A DNA stretch of 64,000 nucleotides from Halobacillus litoralis (GTDB taxonomy: Bacteria; Bacillota; Bacilli; Bacillales; Halobacillaceae). Position 1 is the first letter of the stretch. Every line of letters begins with the position of its first letter. Positions 54,996 to 64,000 of the stretch are shown here, in pieces. The stretch covers positions 62,001-126,000 of the forward strand of contig NZ_JAIVKN010000002.1 of the NCBI RefSeq assembly GCF_020524025.1, given 5' to 3'. Made by a program: the position numbers and the translations under genes. The notes beneath the pieces were generated by a model. That model searched no databases. It saw only the letters and a program-made list of their open reading frames with translations, and was not told the origin of the DNA.

Positions 54996-55906
54996 TTTAC
55001 ACATGCACACTGAATCCTTCTATAGACTACATCATGCATGTAGAAGATTTTGCAGCAGGTGGATTGAATCGAGCCCACCAGACTTTTTATTATCCAGGAG
55101 GCAAAGGAATTAATGTCTCAAGAGTCATGATCCGTCTTGGCATCCAGTCAGAAGCTCTTGGGTTTACCGGGGGTTTTACAGGAGCATTCATCACCAACTT
55201 TCTCGAAAAAGAGAATATTGTTCACAGTTTTATTCAAACCGAACAAAACTCAAGAATAAACGTAAAGCTGAAAAGCGGGGAAGAAACGGAGATTAACGGT
55301 CCAGGTCCGGAAATATCCGCAGCCGCACAAGAGCAGCTGCTCAAAAAAGTAAACCGCTTATCTCAGGAAGATACCCTTGTATTAGCAGGCAGCATTCCGG
55401 CTTCCCTTCCTGAAGACTTTTACATTACTCTCACTGATGTCTGCGCAAAAAATAATGTGAGGGTCGTTGTGGACACGTCTGGAAAAGCTTTAAATCAATT
55501 GATAGGACAACCCCTTTTCCTGATAAAGCCCAATCATCATGAACTCGGGGATTTATTCGGTGTTGAAATTGATACGGTTGAAAAAGCAGCTGAATTCGGA
55601 GAAAAGCTCCTTCATAAAGGAATAGAACATGTCATTGTATCTATGGGAGGAAATGGAGCGGTCTATATAAATAAAGAACAGAAGCTGTTTGCAAATGTTC
55701 CCAAGGGCGAGGTTAAGAATTCAGTCGGCGCAGGAGATTCTGTTGTAGCTGGATTTCTATCCTCCCTTACCAACGGGAACCCCTCCCATGAAGCTTTCCG
55801 TTACGGAGTAGCGGCAGGAAGTGCCACTGCTTTTCAAGACGATTTATGCGAAAAAGAAAATGTCGAAGAGCTTGTAGAACAGATACAAATCTCAACCATT
55901 AAGTAA
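54992..55906 (+). CDS. fruK: 1-phosphofructokinase FruK
   Basis: A 304-residue PfkB-family kinase that turns fructose 1-phosphate into fructose 1,6-bisphosphate. Motifs: TLNPSIDYIMHVEDF at the start, YPGGKGINVSRVMIRLG, and the catalytic NSVGAGDSVVAGFL. Its start overlaps the fruR stop (ATGA), so the two are translationally coupled, and fruA follows 15 bases later. Confidence 0.95.
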   Translation: MIYTCTLNPSIDYIMHVEDFAAGGLNRAHQTFYYPGGKGINVSRVMIRLGIQSEALGFTGGFTGAFITNFLEKENIVHSFIQTEQNSRINVKLKSGEETEINGPGPEISAAAQEQLLKKVNRLSQEDTLVLAGSIPASLPEDFYITLTDVCAKNNVRVVVDTSGKALNQLIGQPLFLIKPNHHELGDLFGVEIDTVEKAAEFGEKLLHKGIEHVIVSMGGNGAVYINKEQKLFANVPKGEVKNSVGAGDSVVAGFLSSLTNGNPSHEAFRYGVAAGSATAFQDDLCEKENVEELVEQIQISTIK

Positions 55907-55921
55907 AGGAGTGCATGTTAA

Positions 55922-57817
55922 ATGAGAATAACCGAATTGTTAACCAAAGACACCATCCTGTTGGACATGTCTGCTTCTTCTAAACCTGAAGCTATTAATG
56001 AGCTTGTAAATCAGCTCAGTTCGGCCGGAAAACTCAATGATCAAACGGCCTTTAAGCAGGCGATTGAGGCCCGTGAAGAACAGAGTACTACCGGAATTGG
56101 TGATGGCATTGCCATACCCCACGCTAAAACATCAGCCGTGAAAGACCCTGCGATTGTTTTCGGACGATCCTCTGATGGGCTCGATTACGAATCACTTGAT
56201 GGTCAGCCGACCCACTTATTCTTTATGATTGCCGCTTCTGAAGGAGCAAACAACACACACTTAGAAACCCTGTCCCGATTGTCATCCTATTTAATGGATA
56301 ATCAATTCCGCAGTCAGCTTGAATCCGCTAAAACAAAAGAGGACGTCATCAACGCCATTAATGCTAAAGAATCAGAAGAAGAAAAGGTTGAAGAAGAGCA
56401 TGAGTCCACTTCAGGTAAAATATTGGCTGTGACTGCCTGCCCAACAGGTATTGCTCATACGTATATGGCTGCGGACAAGTTAAAAGCAACTGCAAAAGAA
56501 ATGGGAGTAAACATTAAGGTACAGACAAATGGATCAAGCGGTGTTAAAAACCGTCTCACGAAAGAGGAAATCGCTGAAGCAGATGCCATTATAGTAGCCG
56601 CTGATACCAAAGTAGATATGGATGCTTTCACCGGAAAACCTGTTATTGAAGTACCTGTAGCTAAAGCAATTCATGAGCCGAAAGAACTTATCGATAAAGC
56701 CGTTCGTTCCGATGCCCCTGTTTATCAAGGGAGCGGAAAATCGACCGACTCCTCTGAGGAAAAAGGTCAGCGCACAGGATTTTACAAGCATTTAATGAAC
56801 GGCGTATCCAATATGCTTCCATTTGTCGTGGGCGGTGGAATTTTGATAGCGATCTCCTTTTTCTGGGGAATCAATTCCGCTGATCCTGCAAATGCTGATT
56901 ACAATAGGTTCGCTGAGATGCTGAGTATTATCGGTGGCGGAAACGCCTTCTTCCTCCTTGTGCCTGTACTAGCTGGTTTTATCGCTTCCAGTATCGCTGA
57001 CCGGCCTGGATTTGCTCCCGGTATGGTCGGTGGTTTAATCGCTGTTACGCAGACGGTTGAAGGTGCAGGAAATGGTTCTGGTTTCTTAGGCGGTCTGATT
57101 GCCGGATTCTTAGCAGGTTATTTAACTCTGCTTGTTAAGAAACTCTTAGAAGGTCTGCCTGCGGTTATGGATGGATTGAAAACGGTCCTCTTATATCCCG
57201 TGCTTGCTATTTTTGGAACGGGTATGATTATGTTACTCATCAACCCTGCTTTAACAAGTGTTTACACATGGTTATTCGACTTACTGGATCGTATGAGTGG
57301 ATCAAATTTAGCTCTACTTGGCTTAATTGTAGGTGGAATGATGGCTGTCGACATGGGTGGACCTGTCAATAAGGCTGCCTACACATTTGGCATTGCTGCC
57401 CTGGATGCCGGGAATTACACATTTATTGCCGCTGCTATGGCAGGCGGTATGGTTCCTCCTCTTGCTATGGGTCTTGCAACAACATTCTTTAAAAACAAAT
57501 TCACGAAGCAGGAACAGGAGACAGGAAAAGCAGCCTACCCGCTTGGAGCTTTCTTTATTACCGAAGGTGCCATTCCATTTGCTGCAGCTGACCCTGCCCG
57601 TGTTATCCCTTCAATGGTAGCCGGAAGTGCTCTCGCAGGGATGTTGACCATGTTATTTGGAATTGGACTACGTGCCCCGCATGGCGGAATAATTGTCGCC
57701 CCGCTCGTCGAGGGAGGATTCAGTCAAGTACTTCTTTATTTAGCAGCTATCATTGCAGGATCAATTCTTTCTGCAATTATCGTAGGATTCTTGAAAAAAG
57801 ACCTCCAAAAGGCTTAA
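55922..57817 (+). CDS. fruA: Fructose PTS enzyme IIABC
   Basis: A 631-residue fructose permease/phosphotransferase. Domains in order: IIA (1-~145) with the phospho-histidine H67 in GIAIPHAKTS; IIB (~165-265) with C173 in TACPTGIAHTY; and the IIC membrane domain (~280-625) with about ten helices and FITEGAIPFAAADP at the sugar site. It imports fructose as fructose 1-phosphate for FruK. AGGAG site; the operon continues to ptsH after 58 bases without a terminator. Confidence 0.95.
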   Translation: MRITELLTKDTILLDMSASSKPEAINELVNQLSSAGKLNDQTAFKQAIEAREEQSTTGIGDGIAIPHAKTSAVKDPAIVFGRSSDGLDYESLDGQPTHLFFMIAASEGANNTHLETLSRLSSYLMDNQFRSQLESAKTKEDVINAINAKESEEEKVEEEHESTSGKILAVTACPTGIAHTYMAADKLKATAKEMGVNIKVQTNGSSGVKNRLTKEEIAEADAIIVAADTKVDMDAFTGKPVIEVPVAKAIHEPKELIDKAVRSDAPVYQGSGKSTDSSEEKGQRTGFYKHLMNGVSNMLPFVVGGGILIAISFFWGINSADPANADYNRFAEMLSIIGGGNAFFLLVPVLAGFIASSIADRPGFAPGMVGGLIAVTQTVEGAGNGSGFLGGLIAGFLAGYLTLLVKKLLEGLPAVMDGLKTVLLYPVLAIFGTGMIMLLINPALTSVYTWLFDLLDRMSGSNLALLGLIVGGMMAVDMGGPVNKAAYTFGIAALDAGNYTFIAAAMAGGMVPPLAMGLATTFFKNKFTKQEQETGKAAYPLGAFFITEGAIPFAAADPARVIPSMVAGSALAGMLTMLFGIGLRAPHGGIIVAPLVEGGFSQVLLYLAAIIAGSILSAIIVGFLKKDLQKA

Positions 57818-57875
57818 AATAATATAGTTAGGGTAATCCAACAACTAATAAAGGATTTAATAAGGAGGATATACA

Positions 57876-58142
57876 ATGGTAGAAAAAACTTTTACAGTTA
57901 CATCAGCTGATGGTGTTCACGCTCGTCCTGCTACTGTGCTTGTACAAAACGCAGGAAAATACGAGTCTGATATTAACCTGCATTACAAAGAGAAATCTGT
58001 GAATCTTAAATCCATCATGGGAATCATGAGTTTAGGCATTCCAGCAAACGCTGAAGTTAAAATCACTGCAGAAGGCAATGATGAACAAGAGGCGATTGAT
58101 CACTTAGAAACAACTATGAAGAATGAAGGCTTGGGGGAATAA
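57876..58142 (+). CDS. ptsH: Phosphocarrier protein HPr
   Basis: An 88-residue PTS carrier. H15 in [11 protein letters not shown] takes phosphate from enzyme I; S46 in [13 protein letters not shown] is the HPr-kinase site used for carbon catabolite control by CcpA. AAGGAGG site 8 bases before the ATG. It sits between fruA and ptsI, not beside ptsG as in B. subtilis. Confidence 0.97.
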   Translation: MVEKTFTVTSADGVHARPATVLVQNAGKYESDINLHYKEKSVNLKSIMGIMSLGIPANAEVKITAEGNDEQEAIDHLETTMKNEGLGE

Positions 58143-58146
58143 CAGC

Positions 58147-59865
58147 ATGAAACAGCTTCAAGGTATTGCGGCTTCCAGCGGGATTGCCATTGCAAAAGTT
58201 TATCGTCTGGAAGCACCAGACCTTACTTTCACCAAAACAGATATTCAACAACCAGAACAAGAGGTCAAACGCCTGCATGAAGCTCTGGAAGTATCAAAAA
58301 CAGAGCTGGAGAAAATCAAAGAACATACGAAAAAATCACTTGGAGATGAGCATGCAGAAATCTTCTCCGCTCACCTGCTCGTGTTAAGCGATCCAGAATT
58401 GATCCAACCGATTGAAGATAAAATTAAGAGCGAGAATGTCAATGCTGAGGCTGCTCTTTCTGAAACAGCGAATATGTTCATTGACATGTTTAAAGGCATG
58501 GATAACGAGTACATGCGTGAGCGTGCAGCAGATATCCAGGACGTAACTAAACGCGTAATGGCTCATTTGTTAGGCGTTACTTTCCCGGACCCTGCCCTAA
58601 TCAATGAAGAGGTTGTCATTGTTGCCGATGACTTGACTCCTTCCGATACCGCTCAATTAAATAAGCAGTACGTTAAAGGATTCACAACAGACATTGGCGG
58701 CCGTACATCCCACTCTGCCATTATGGCACGATCTCTGGAGATTCCTGCTGTTGTAGGTACGAAGAACATCACTTCTCAAGCTGAAAAGGATGTTATGGTC
58801 ATTGTAGACGGCATCAGCGGTGATGTTATCGTTGATCCAACAGAAGATCAAATCTCTGAATACAAGCAGAAACAAGACGATTTTGAAAAGCAAAAACAAG
58901 AATGGGCAAAACTTAAGGATGAAGCTACTGTCACTTCTGAAGGTGAACATGTGGAGCTTGTAGCAAACATTGGTACTCCTGACGATGTTGAAGGTGTTCT
59001 CAACAACGGCGGTGAAGGTGTCGGCCTTTATCGTACAGAGTTCCTTTACATGGGCAAAAGCCAGCTCCCAACAGAAGAAGAACAATTTGATGCCTACTCT
59101 TCTGTTCTAAAACAAATGGGAGACAAGCCTGTTGTTGTCCGTACACTTGATATCGGCGGCGATAAAGAGCTTGACTACTTGGATCTTCCAGATGAAATGA
59201 ACCCGTTCTTAGGCTTCCGCGCCATTCGTCTCTGCCTTGAGCGTGATGACATCTTCCGCGTTCAACTACGTGCACTTCTGCGCGCAAGTGTCCACGGAAA
59301 CTTGAAGATCATGTTCCCTATGATTGCTACTCTTGAAGAGTTCCGTCAGGCAAAAGCAATCCTTGAAGAAGAAAGAACGAATCTGACAAACGAAGGTCAT
59401 GAAATTGCCGATGACATTGAAGTAGGAATCATGGTTGAAATTCCAGCAACTGCGGTCATCGCCCGCCAGTTCGCTAAAGAGGTCGACTTCTTCAGTATCG
59501 GTACAAACGATCTTATTCAGTATACAATGGCTGCTGACCGTATGAATGAGCGGGTATCCTACTTGTATCAGCCATACAATCCAGCTATTTTGAACTTAAT
59601 TAATAACGTAATTGAAGCAGCACACGCTGAAGGAAAATGGGCTGGTATGTGTGGTGAAATGGCTGGAGATGAGATCGCTATTCCAATTCTGCTCGGTCTT
59701 GGACTTGATGAATTCAGCATGAGTGCGACTTCCATCCTGCCTGCACGTACACAGATCAGAGATCTTTCCAAGAAGGAAATGGCTTCTTATAAAGAAGAAA
59801 TCCTTTCTATGGGTACAGCAGAAGAAGTAGTCGCTTTTGTTAAAGAAAAAGCACAAATCAAATAG
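58147..59865 (+). CDS. ptsI: PTS enzyme I (phosphoenolpyruvate-protein phosphotransferase)
   Basis: A 572-residue enzyme that phosphorylates HPr with PEP. H189 in [17 protein letters not shown] is the phospho-site; the PEP domain holds [23 protein letters not shown] and [27 protein letters not shown] site near the ptsH stop selects this ATG. It completes the fruRKA-ptsHI unit. Confidence 0.96.
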   Translation: MKQLQGIAASSGIAIAKVYRLEAPDLTFTKTDIQQPEQEVKRLHEALEVSKTELEKIKEHTKKSLGDEHAEIFSAHLLVLSDPELIQPIEDKIKSENVNAEAALSETANMFIDMFKGMDNEYMRERAADIQDVTKRVMAHLLGVTFPDPALINEEVVIVADDLTPSDTAQLNKQYVKGFTTDIGGRTSHSAIMARSLEIPAVVGTKNITSQAEKDVMVIVDGISGDVIVDPTEDQISEYKQKQDDFEKQKQEWAKLKDEATVTSEGEHVELVANIGTPDDVEGVLNNGGEGVGLYRTEFLYMGKSQLPTEEEQFDAYSSVLKQMGDKPVVVRTLDIGGDKELDYLDLPDEMNPFLGFRAIRLCLERDDIFRVQLRALLRASVHGNLKIMFPMIATLEEFRQAKAILEEERTNLTNEGHEIADDIEVGIMVEIPATAVIARQFAKEVDFFSIGTNDLIQYTMAADRMNERVSYLYQPYNPAILNLINNVIEAAHAEGKWAGMCGEMAGDEIAIPILLGLGLDEFSMSATSILPARTQIRDLSKKEMASYKEEILSMGTAEEVVAFVKEKAQIK

Positions 59866-59953
59866 TATTCCTAGCCTGGTTGTGGAACAATACATGGATG
59901 AATGAACTAAACATTTATTCCAATTACCCCCTTAAGAAAGGGATGTATCCGCT

Positions 59954-60109
59954 ATGACATTTACAATTATTATGATCGTCTGTATCAGCATTGTCCTAGG
60001 GATAGCTGCATTGTTCGGTATGGCTGTTCATAAAGGTTACGAATACAATCACACCGTCGATCCTTTACCTGATGAGGATCACATAAAAAAAGAAAAAGCT
60101 GACGACTAG
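59954..60109 (+). CDS. Small single-pass membrane protein (YtzI-like)
   Basis: A 51-residue protein: a membrane segment (MTFTIIMIVCISIVLGIAAL) and an outside or inside tail with YEYNHTVDPLPDEDHIKKEK. The tail pattern Y.Y.HTVDPLP.ED resembles YtzI of B. subtilis; no function is known. AAGAAAGGG lies 11 bases before the ATG, and a terminator overlaps the stop codon. Confidence 0.65.
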   Translation: MTFTIIMIVCISIVLGIAALFGMAVHKGYEYNHTVDPLPDEDHIKKEKADD

Positions 60110-60126
60110 ATGGTCGTCGGCTTTTT
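60093..60126. terminator. Terminator after the YtzI-like gene
   Basis: A 14-bp stem (AAAAAGCTGACGAC with GTCGTCGGCTTTTT, one G-U pair) and T run; it includes the stop codon. Confidence 0.88.
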
Positions 60127-60165
60127 CTTTTTTGTCTTTTTCATTAGGAGGCTGCAAGTAAATGG

Positions 60166-61461
60166 TTAGTTACCACCACTTAAAGGGTCATACCCTCGTA
60201 AGGGAGAAGTAAATGTTATACCAAAATCTCTGTTGTTGACTATATCAGGATTTAAAATCTGATCCCCCTCCGGTTTTTCACCTTCTTTAACCCAGTCGAT
60301 GAGAGCAGTGAATCCATCCGTCTCTTCCTCCGGTGTGAATTCACAGTGACCGGTAGCTCGTATAGCCCGGCTGACAAGCATATCTTCTTTCCCACTTGCC
60401 TCTACTCTTTGAGCATATAACTGTTCCATTGAAAAAGGAACAAATAAATCACCGATCGTATGAAGAGTTATAACAGGAACATTAATATCACCGGACAGCT
60501 GCGGGATTTTCGCCAGACCGTTTCCACTTCGTGCCTGAGGATCTGATGTAATGTCCGGAATTAACTCAGCTAGATTCTGCTCTTCTTCGGACAACTCTGG
60601 AGCTGCATCTAATTGATAGATGGAATCTGTATTATTAATTAGGTTTCCAGGTGTTCCGTAAGAAGGATCTTCACGATAGAGTGTAAAAAGGAAATCCTGC
60701 CAAATATTGAATGCCTGGTCAAAAAGTGGCCGTTCTCCCCCAGACAAATACATGGTCAATTTACGAAGCTTCTCCCCCTCATCCGTCAGTGTTGTATTTA
60801 ATCCCAGTGTTTCTTTAATCTCAGGAACGATACTTGTTTGATAATTCTCTGGAGCAGGAAATTCCACAGGCACATCAGCTAATGCCTGAGCTGCAAGATT
60901 GTAATCTGTAAAAAAATCGAAAAGTTCATTATCTCCCATAACCCCGCACATTGGCATGGCTCCATCATAAGCATTTTGATATTGTTCAGCCAGCACTCCT
61001 GTAATATGCCCCCCCATTGAATGGCCCACCACATACGTATGATCTGCCTGCCCTATTTTCCCATTAAAAAATTGACCAAGTGCATGAGTATCTTTAACAC
61101 CCTGTTTGACCTCATACCCATTTTTACTGTAACTGGACGCGGCCCAAGCATATCCTGCTTCGAGAAGGTATCTTCTTAAGTTAGAAGGATTATTCACAGT
61201 GAGCGCTTTTGTTTCCTCACTACGATATCCATGAGAGTAGAGAACTAAATCACCATTCCAATTCTCCGGCACTTCTATTCTATAGCCGGCTCCGTTATGT
61301 ACGCCCCATAATCGTTCGGTTTCGATTCCTTCTAACGCATCGAACGGAAGCTGATCCTTATCTACAAAGTACTGCGCTTTCTTATTGGCAAAGGTTGTCC
61401 CGGCAGCGGTCATCATTACAAGCAGAAAGACTAACAGACATATGGTTATACGTTGACGCAT
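60166..61461 (-). CDS. Secreted alpha/beta hydrolase
   Basis: A 431-residue exported hydrolase. Residues 1-25 are a signal peptide (RITICLLVFLLVMMTAAGTT). The serine lies in YVVGHSMGGHITGVL, the acid in LHTIGDLFVPFS and the histidine in RATGHCEFTPEEE. It resembles secreted lipases/esterases with a helical lid (about 170-300). A GGGGATG motif before this ATG sets the start. Substrate unknown; the acidic mature part fits a halophile. Confidence 0.8.
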   Translation of the reverse strand: MRQRITICLLVFLLVMMTAAGTTFANKKAQYFVDKDQLPFDALEGIETERLWGVHNGAGYRIEVPENWNGDLVLYSHGYRSEETKALTVNNPSNLRRYLLEAGYAWAASSYSKNGYEVKQGVKDTHALGQFFNGKIGQADHTYVVGHSMGGHITGVLAEQYQNAYDGAMPMCGVMGDNELFDFFTDYNLAAQALADVPVEFPAPENYQTSIVPEIKETLGLNTTLTDEGEKLRKLTMYLSGGERPLFDQAFNIWQDFLFTLYREDPSYGTPGNLINNTDSIYQLDAAPELSEEEQNLAELIPDITSDPQARSGNGLAKIPQLSGDINVPVITLHTIGDLFVPFSMEQLYAQRVEASGKEDMLVSRAIRATGHCEFTPEEETDGFTALIDWVKEGEKPEGDQILNPDIVNNRDFGITFTSPLRGYDPLSGGN

Positions 61462-61643
61462 TTCTACCATCCCCTTACTTTAAGATAAACACACAAAATG
61501 ACACAATATTCTATCTATTTTTGAGCATACACTAAATTAGAAAAAAATTCCATTGTTAAGTTTTATACTTATTCATATTTGTGTTGTTATTTTAGGTCGA
61601 AGGAAAGAACGGGGTAGGCGTTAGGGGTTATACTTAAAATCAC

Positions 61644-61684
61644 AAGAACCATCGTAAACTGCAGAAGAGTTTACGATGGTTCTT
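61644..61684. repeat. Perfect 17-bp inverted repeat
   Basis: AAGAACCATCGTAAACT pairs with AGTTTACGATGGTTCTT across a 7-base loop. No T run follows on either strand. It lies 180 bases before the hydrolase gene; purpose unclear. Confidence 0.6.
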
Positions 61685-61713
61685 AAAACTACTTGCTTTT
61701 CTCATTCCAACAT

Positions 61714-61746
61714 AAAAAGCTGACGTTTACTAAACGTCAGCTTTTT
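61714..61746. terminator. Terminator overlapping the nitroreductase 3' end
   Basis: A 16-bp stem (AAAAAGCTGACGTTTA with TAAACGTCAGCTTTTT) whose one arm encodes the last codons of the nitroreductase. Confidence 0.88.
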
Positions 61747-62326
61747 GGCTGGTATCAATGACTTTTAACTTACTTTTTATAGGAGTCCGTTTTTTAGGAT
61801 TGGGAATGCGCTTGGGATAGCCTATCTGCAGCACAGACACAAGTTTAAATTTTGAAGGATCTAATCCGATATCCCATGAGAACTGTGGGTCATGGAGATA
61901 AGGACTCGTCGTCCACAATACCCCTACACCTGCTTCCCAAGCAAGCAGCTGTACATTCTGAATATAGGCACATACCGATGCATAATCCTCCTCATACTTC
62001 CTCTCATCTTCATCTCTCTCCATATAAATAAGCGCATGGTGAGGGATATGTAGTAGAAATTCACGGATTCCTTCTTCCAGCTGTTCTCTTTTCTCCAACT
62101 CATAGCCTGTGAAGAAACCTTTTCTATGATAACTGTCCAGCACGGCTTTGGAGTAATCTTCTTTCCCGTCAGCTTGATATAAAAGGATGTTCCATGCCTG
62201 CTTCATACGATGAGTAGGAGCCAATGTAGCAAGGTTGAATATCTCCTCTAACAAATCACCTTCTACATTTTCCGGCTTATATTCATGGATAGAGCGGCGT
62301 TGGGTTATCGCTTCCATCAAATCCAT
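61730..62326 (-). CDS. Nitroreductase-family protein
   Basis: A 198-residue FMN enzyme. ITQRRSIHEYKPENV is the FMN-phosphate part; THRMKQAWNILLY and VGVLWTTSPYLHDP are further flavin contacts. Closest in style to YdjA/YfhC-type small nitroreductases. A GAGGTG site 6 bases before this ATG selects it; a GTG 9 bases upstream overlaps the site. It is 10 bases after the YdcF gene, so the two are co-transcribed. Confidence 0.82.
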   Translation of the reverse strand: MDLMEAITQRRSIHEYKPENVEGDLLEEIFNLATLAPTHRMKQAWNILLYQADGKEDYSKAVLDSYHRKGFFTGYELEKREQLEEGIREFLLHIPHHALIYMERDEDERKYEEDYASVCAYIQNVQLLAWEAGVGVLWTTSPYLHDPQFSWDIGLDPSKFKLVSVLQIGYPKRIPNPKKRTPIKSKLKVIDTSQKADV

Positions 62327-62336
62327 AGCATTCACC

Positions 62337-62921
62337 TCATAAAATCATCAACTTTGCTGCATGGTGCCCCATACAATAAGCCCATTCTTTAAAGAAAAAA
62401 GGAAGCTTTGTTTCTAATGATTGGTAGGCTGAATATTTTGTAGGTACACCCTGTACATTCATCCCCTGATTCTCCGCCATAGCTACCGCTCTCTTTAAAT
62501 GGAAACGATCGCTCACTATGAGATAGGAGTCAATTCCCTGCTGAGTAGTCACTTCCTTGGCATTAATTAAATTCTCTTCTGTCACCTGTGAACGATCTTC
62601 ATAAAAGATGTCTTCTTTCGGTACGCCTTTTTCAATAGCATAGATCCTGCCCACTTCCGCCTCTGACGATACCGCATTTTCACTCATTCCACCGGTGAAT
62701 ATTAAGTAATCCACAACACCATCTTTATACAGTTCAATTCCCTGCTTTAACCGCCCTTCAAATACTGGACTGGGCTTTCCATTCCATTGAGCAGCCCCTA
62801 ACACAATAGCCGCATCCGCCTTGGGAATTTCCTGCTCTTCCCCAAAGGTCCAGACTGTATACCCACTATAAATTCCATAGATCAGGCAGATTAACAGCAG
62901 TATTTTTATGAATTTCTTCAT
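62337..62921 (-). CDS. YdcF/ElyC-family (DUF218) membrane protein
   Basis: A 194-residue protein with an N-terminal membrane anchor (FIKILLLICLIYGIYSGYTV) and a DUF218 domain: ADAAIVLGAAQWNGKPSPVF, LIFTGGMSENAVSSEAEVGR and LIVSDRFHLKRAVAM. Members act in envelope processes (SanA/ElyC) or bind nucleotides; the activity here is unknown. The 3' end is 10 bases before the nitroreductase. Confidence 0.82.
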   Translation of the reverse strand: MKKFIKILLLICLIYGIYSGYTVWTFGEEQEIPKADAAIVLGAAQWNGKPSPVFEGRLKQGIELYKDGVVDYLIFTGGMSENAVSSEAEVGRIYAIEKGVPKEDIFYEDRSQVTEENLINAKEVTTQQGIDSYLIVSDRFHLKRAVAMAENQGMNVQGVPTKYSAYQSLETKLPFFFKEWAYCMGHHAAKLMIL

Positions 62922-62965
62922 CTATGTTCGTTCTCCTAATTATGATGGTATGTCTACATCATATC

Positions 62966-63000
62966 ATAGAAAAAAGCCTCTCTAAATAACTAGAGAGGCT
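62966..63000 (-). terminator. Terminator after eno
   Basis: A 10-bp stem (AGCCTCTCTA with TAGAGAGGCT) and T run on the minus strand, 95 bases after the eno stop. Confidence 0.85.
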
Positions 63001-63095
63001 CAATCTTTTCATTTTTTTAAATCATCTTAAGCATAAAAGTTATGAACTTAGAGATTTAATAAAAGGTTTGTACGACTTCATACAGTCGTTATTTC

Positions 63096-64000
<905 letters not shown>

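Overview
The window is a contiguous piece of chromosome from a low-GC, endospore-forming member of the Bacillaceae. Its gene order (suf - yurZ - metQPN - yusE/yusF - gcvH - yusI - fadE/fadA/fadN - fadM - coat protein, and later secG - est - rnr - smpB - ssrA) matches Bacillus-type genomes. Very acidic proteins and an orphan betaine-type binding lipoprotein suggest a halophilic or halotolerant genus such as Halobacillus; that genus guess is inference. Spore genes (an alpha/beta SASP and CotF-like coat proteins) support an endospore former. No phage, insertion sequence, CRISPR array or rRNA/tRNA gene was seen; tmRNA is present.

Layout. 1-7.6 kb: Fe-S assembly operon sufCDSU, yurZ, and the methionine importer metNPQ behind two tandem SAM-I riboswitches, each with its own promoter and terminator. 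7.6-17.4 kb: thioredoxin-like genes, a Toprim protein, gcvH, an ArsC/Spx-like gene, the FadR-type beta-oxidation operon fadNAE, fadM and coat genes. 17.4-21 kb: copZ, then a tightly overlapping four-gene operon (ABM monooxygenase-like, helical protein, B12-binding protein with a CarH-type W-x9-EH signature, PAS-STAS protein) that looks like a B12-based sensor feeding an RsbR-type output, followed by a Vms1/eRF1-like factor. 21-36.8 kb: accessory and metabolic genes (betaine-binding lipoprotein, TrmB-controlled MFS pump, kinase-like protein, SASP, hpaB, aceA, LysR/flavodoxin pair, ilvD, murB) and a structured intergenic element at 33.1-33.3 kb. 36.8-47.7 kb: oxidoreductase, ypjP, coat protein, a possible guanidino-compound cluster (LysE exporter, YcgG/GntA-type hydroxylase, APC permease, arginine deiminase-like enzyme), and an RND pump with a divergent TetR gene. 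47.9-54 kb: ssrA, smpB, rnr, est, secG with an inverted two-gene insert (GNAT and a Tad2/DUF2829-like protein). 54.2-60 kb: fructose PTS operon fruRKA followed by ptsHI. 60-64 kb: secreted hydrolase, nitroreductase, YdcF protein and the 3' part of eno.

The core genes form ordinary pathways: SufCDSU builds Fe-S clusters; FadN/A/E degrade acyl-CoA under a FadR box; FruA/FruK with HPr and enzyme I import and phosphorylate fructose; SmpB, tmRNA and RNase R rescue stalled ribosomes. The accessory loci with most room for new biology are the B12/PAS-STAS operon, the YcgG/deiminase neighbourhood, the Tad2-like gene and the 33.2 kb structured element. Product names come from reading motifs and gene order; no database search was run.
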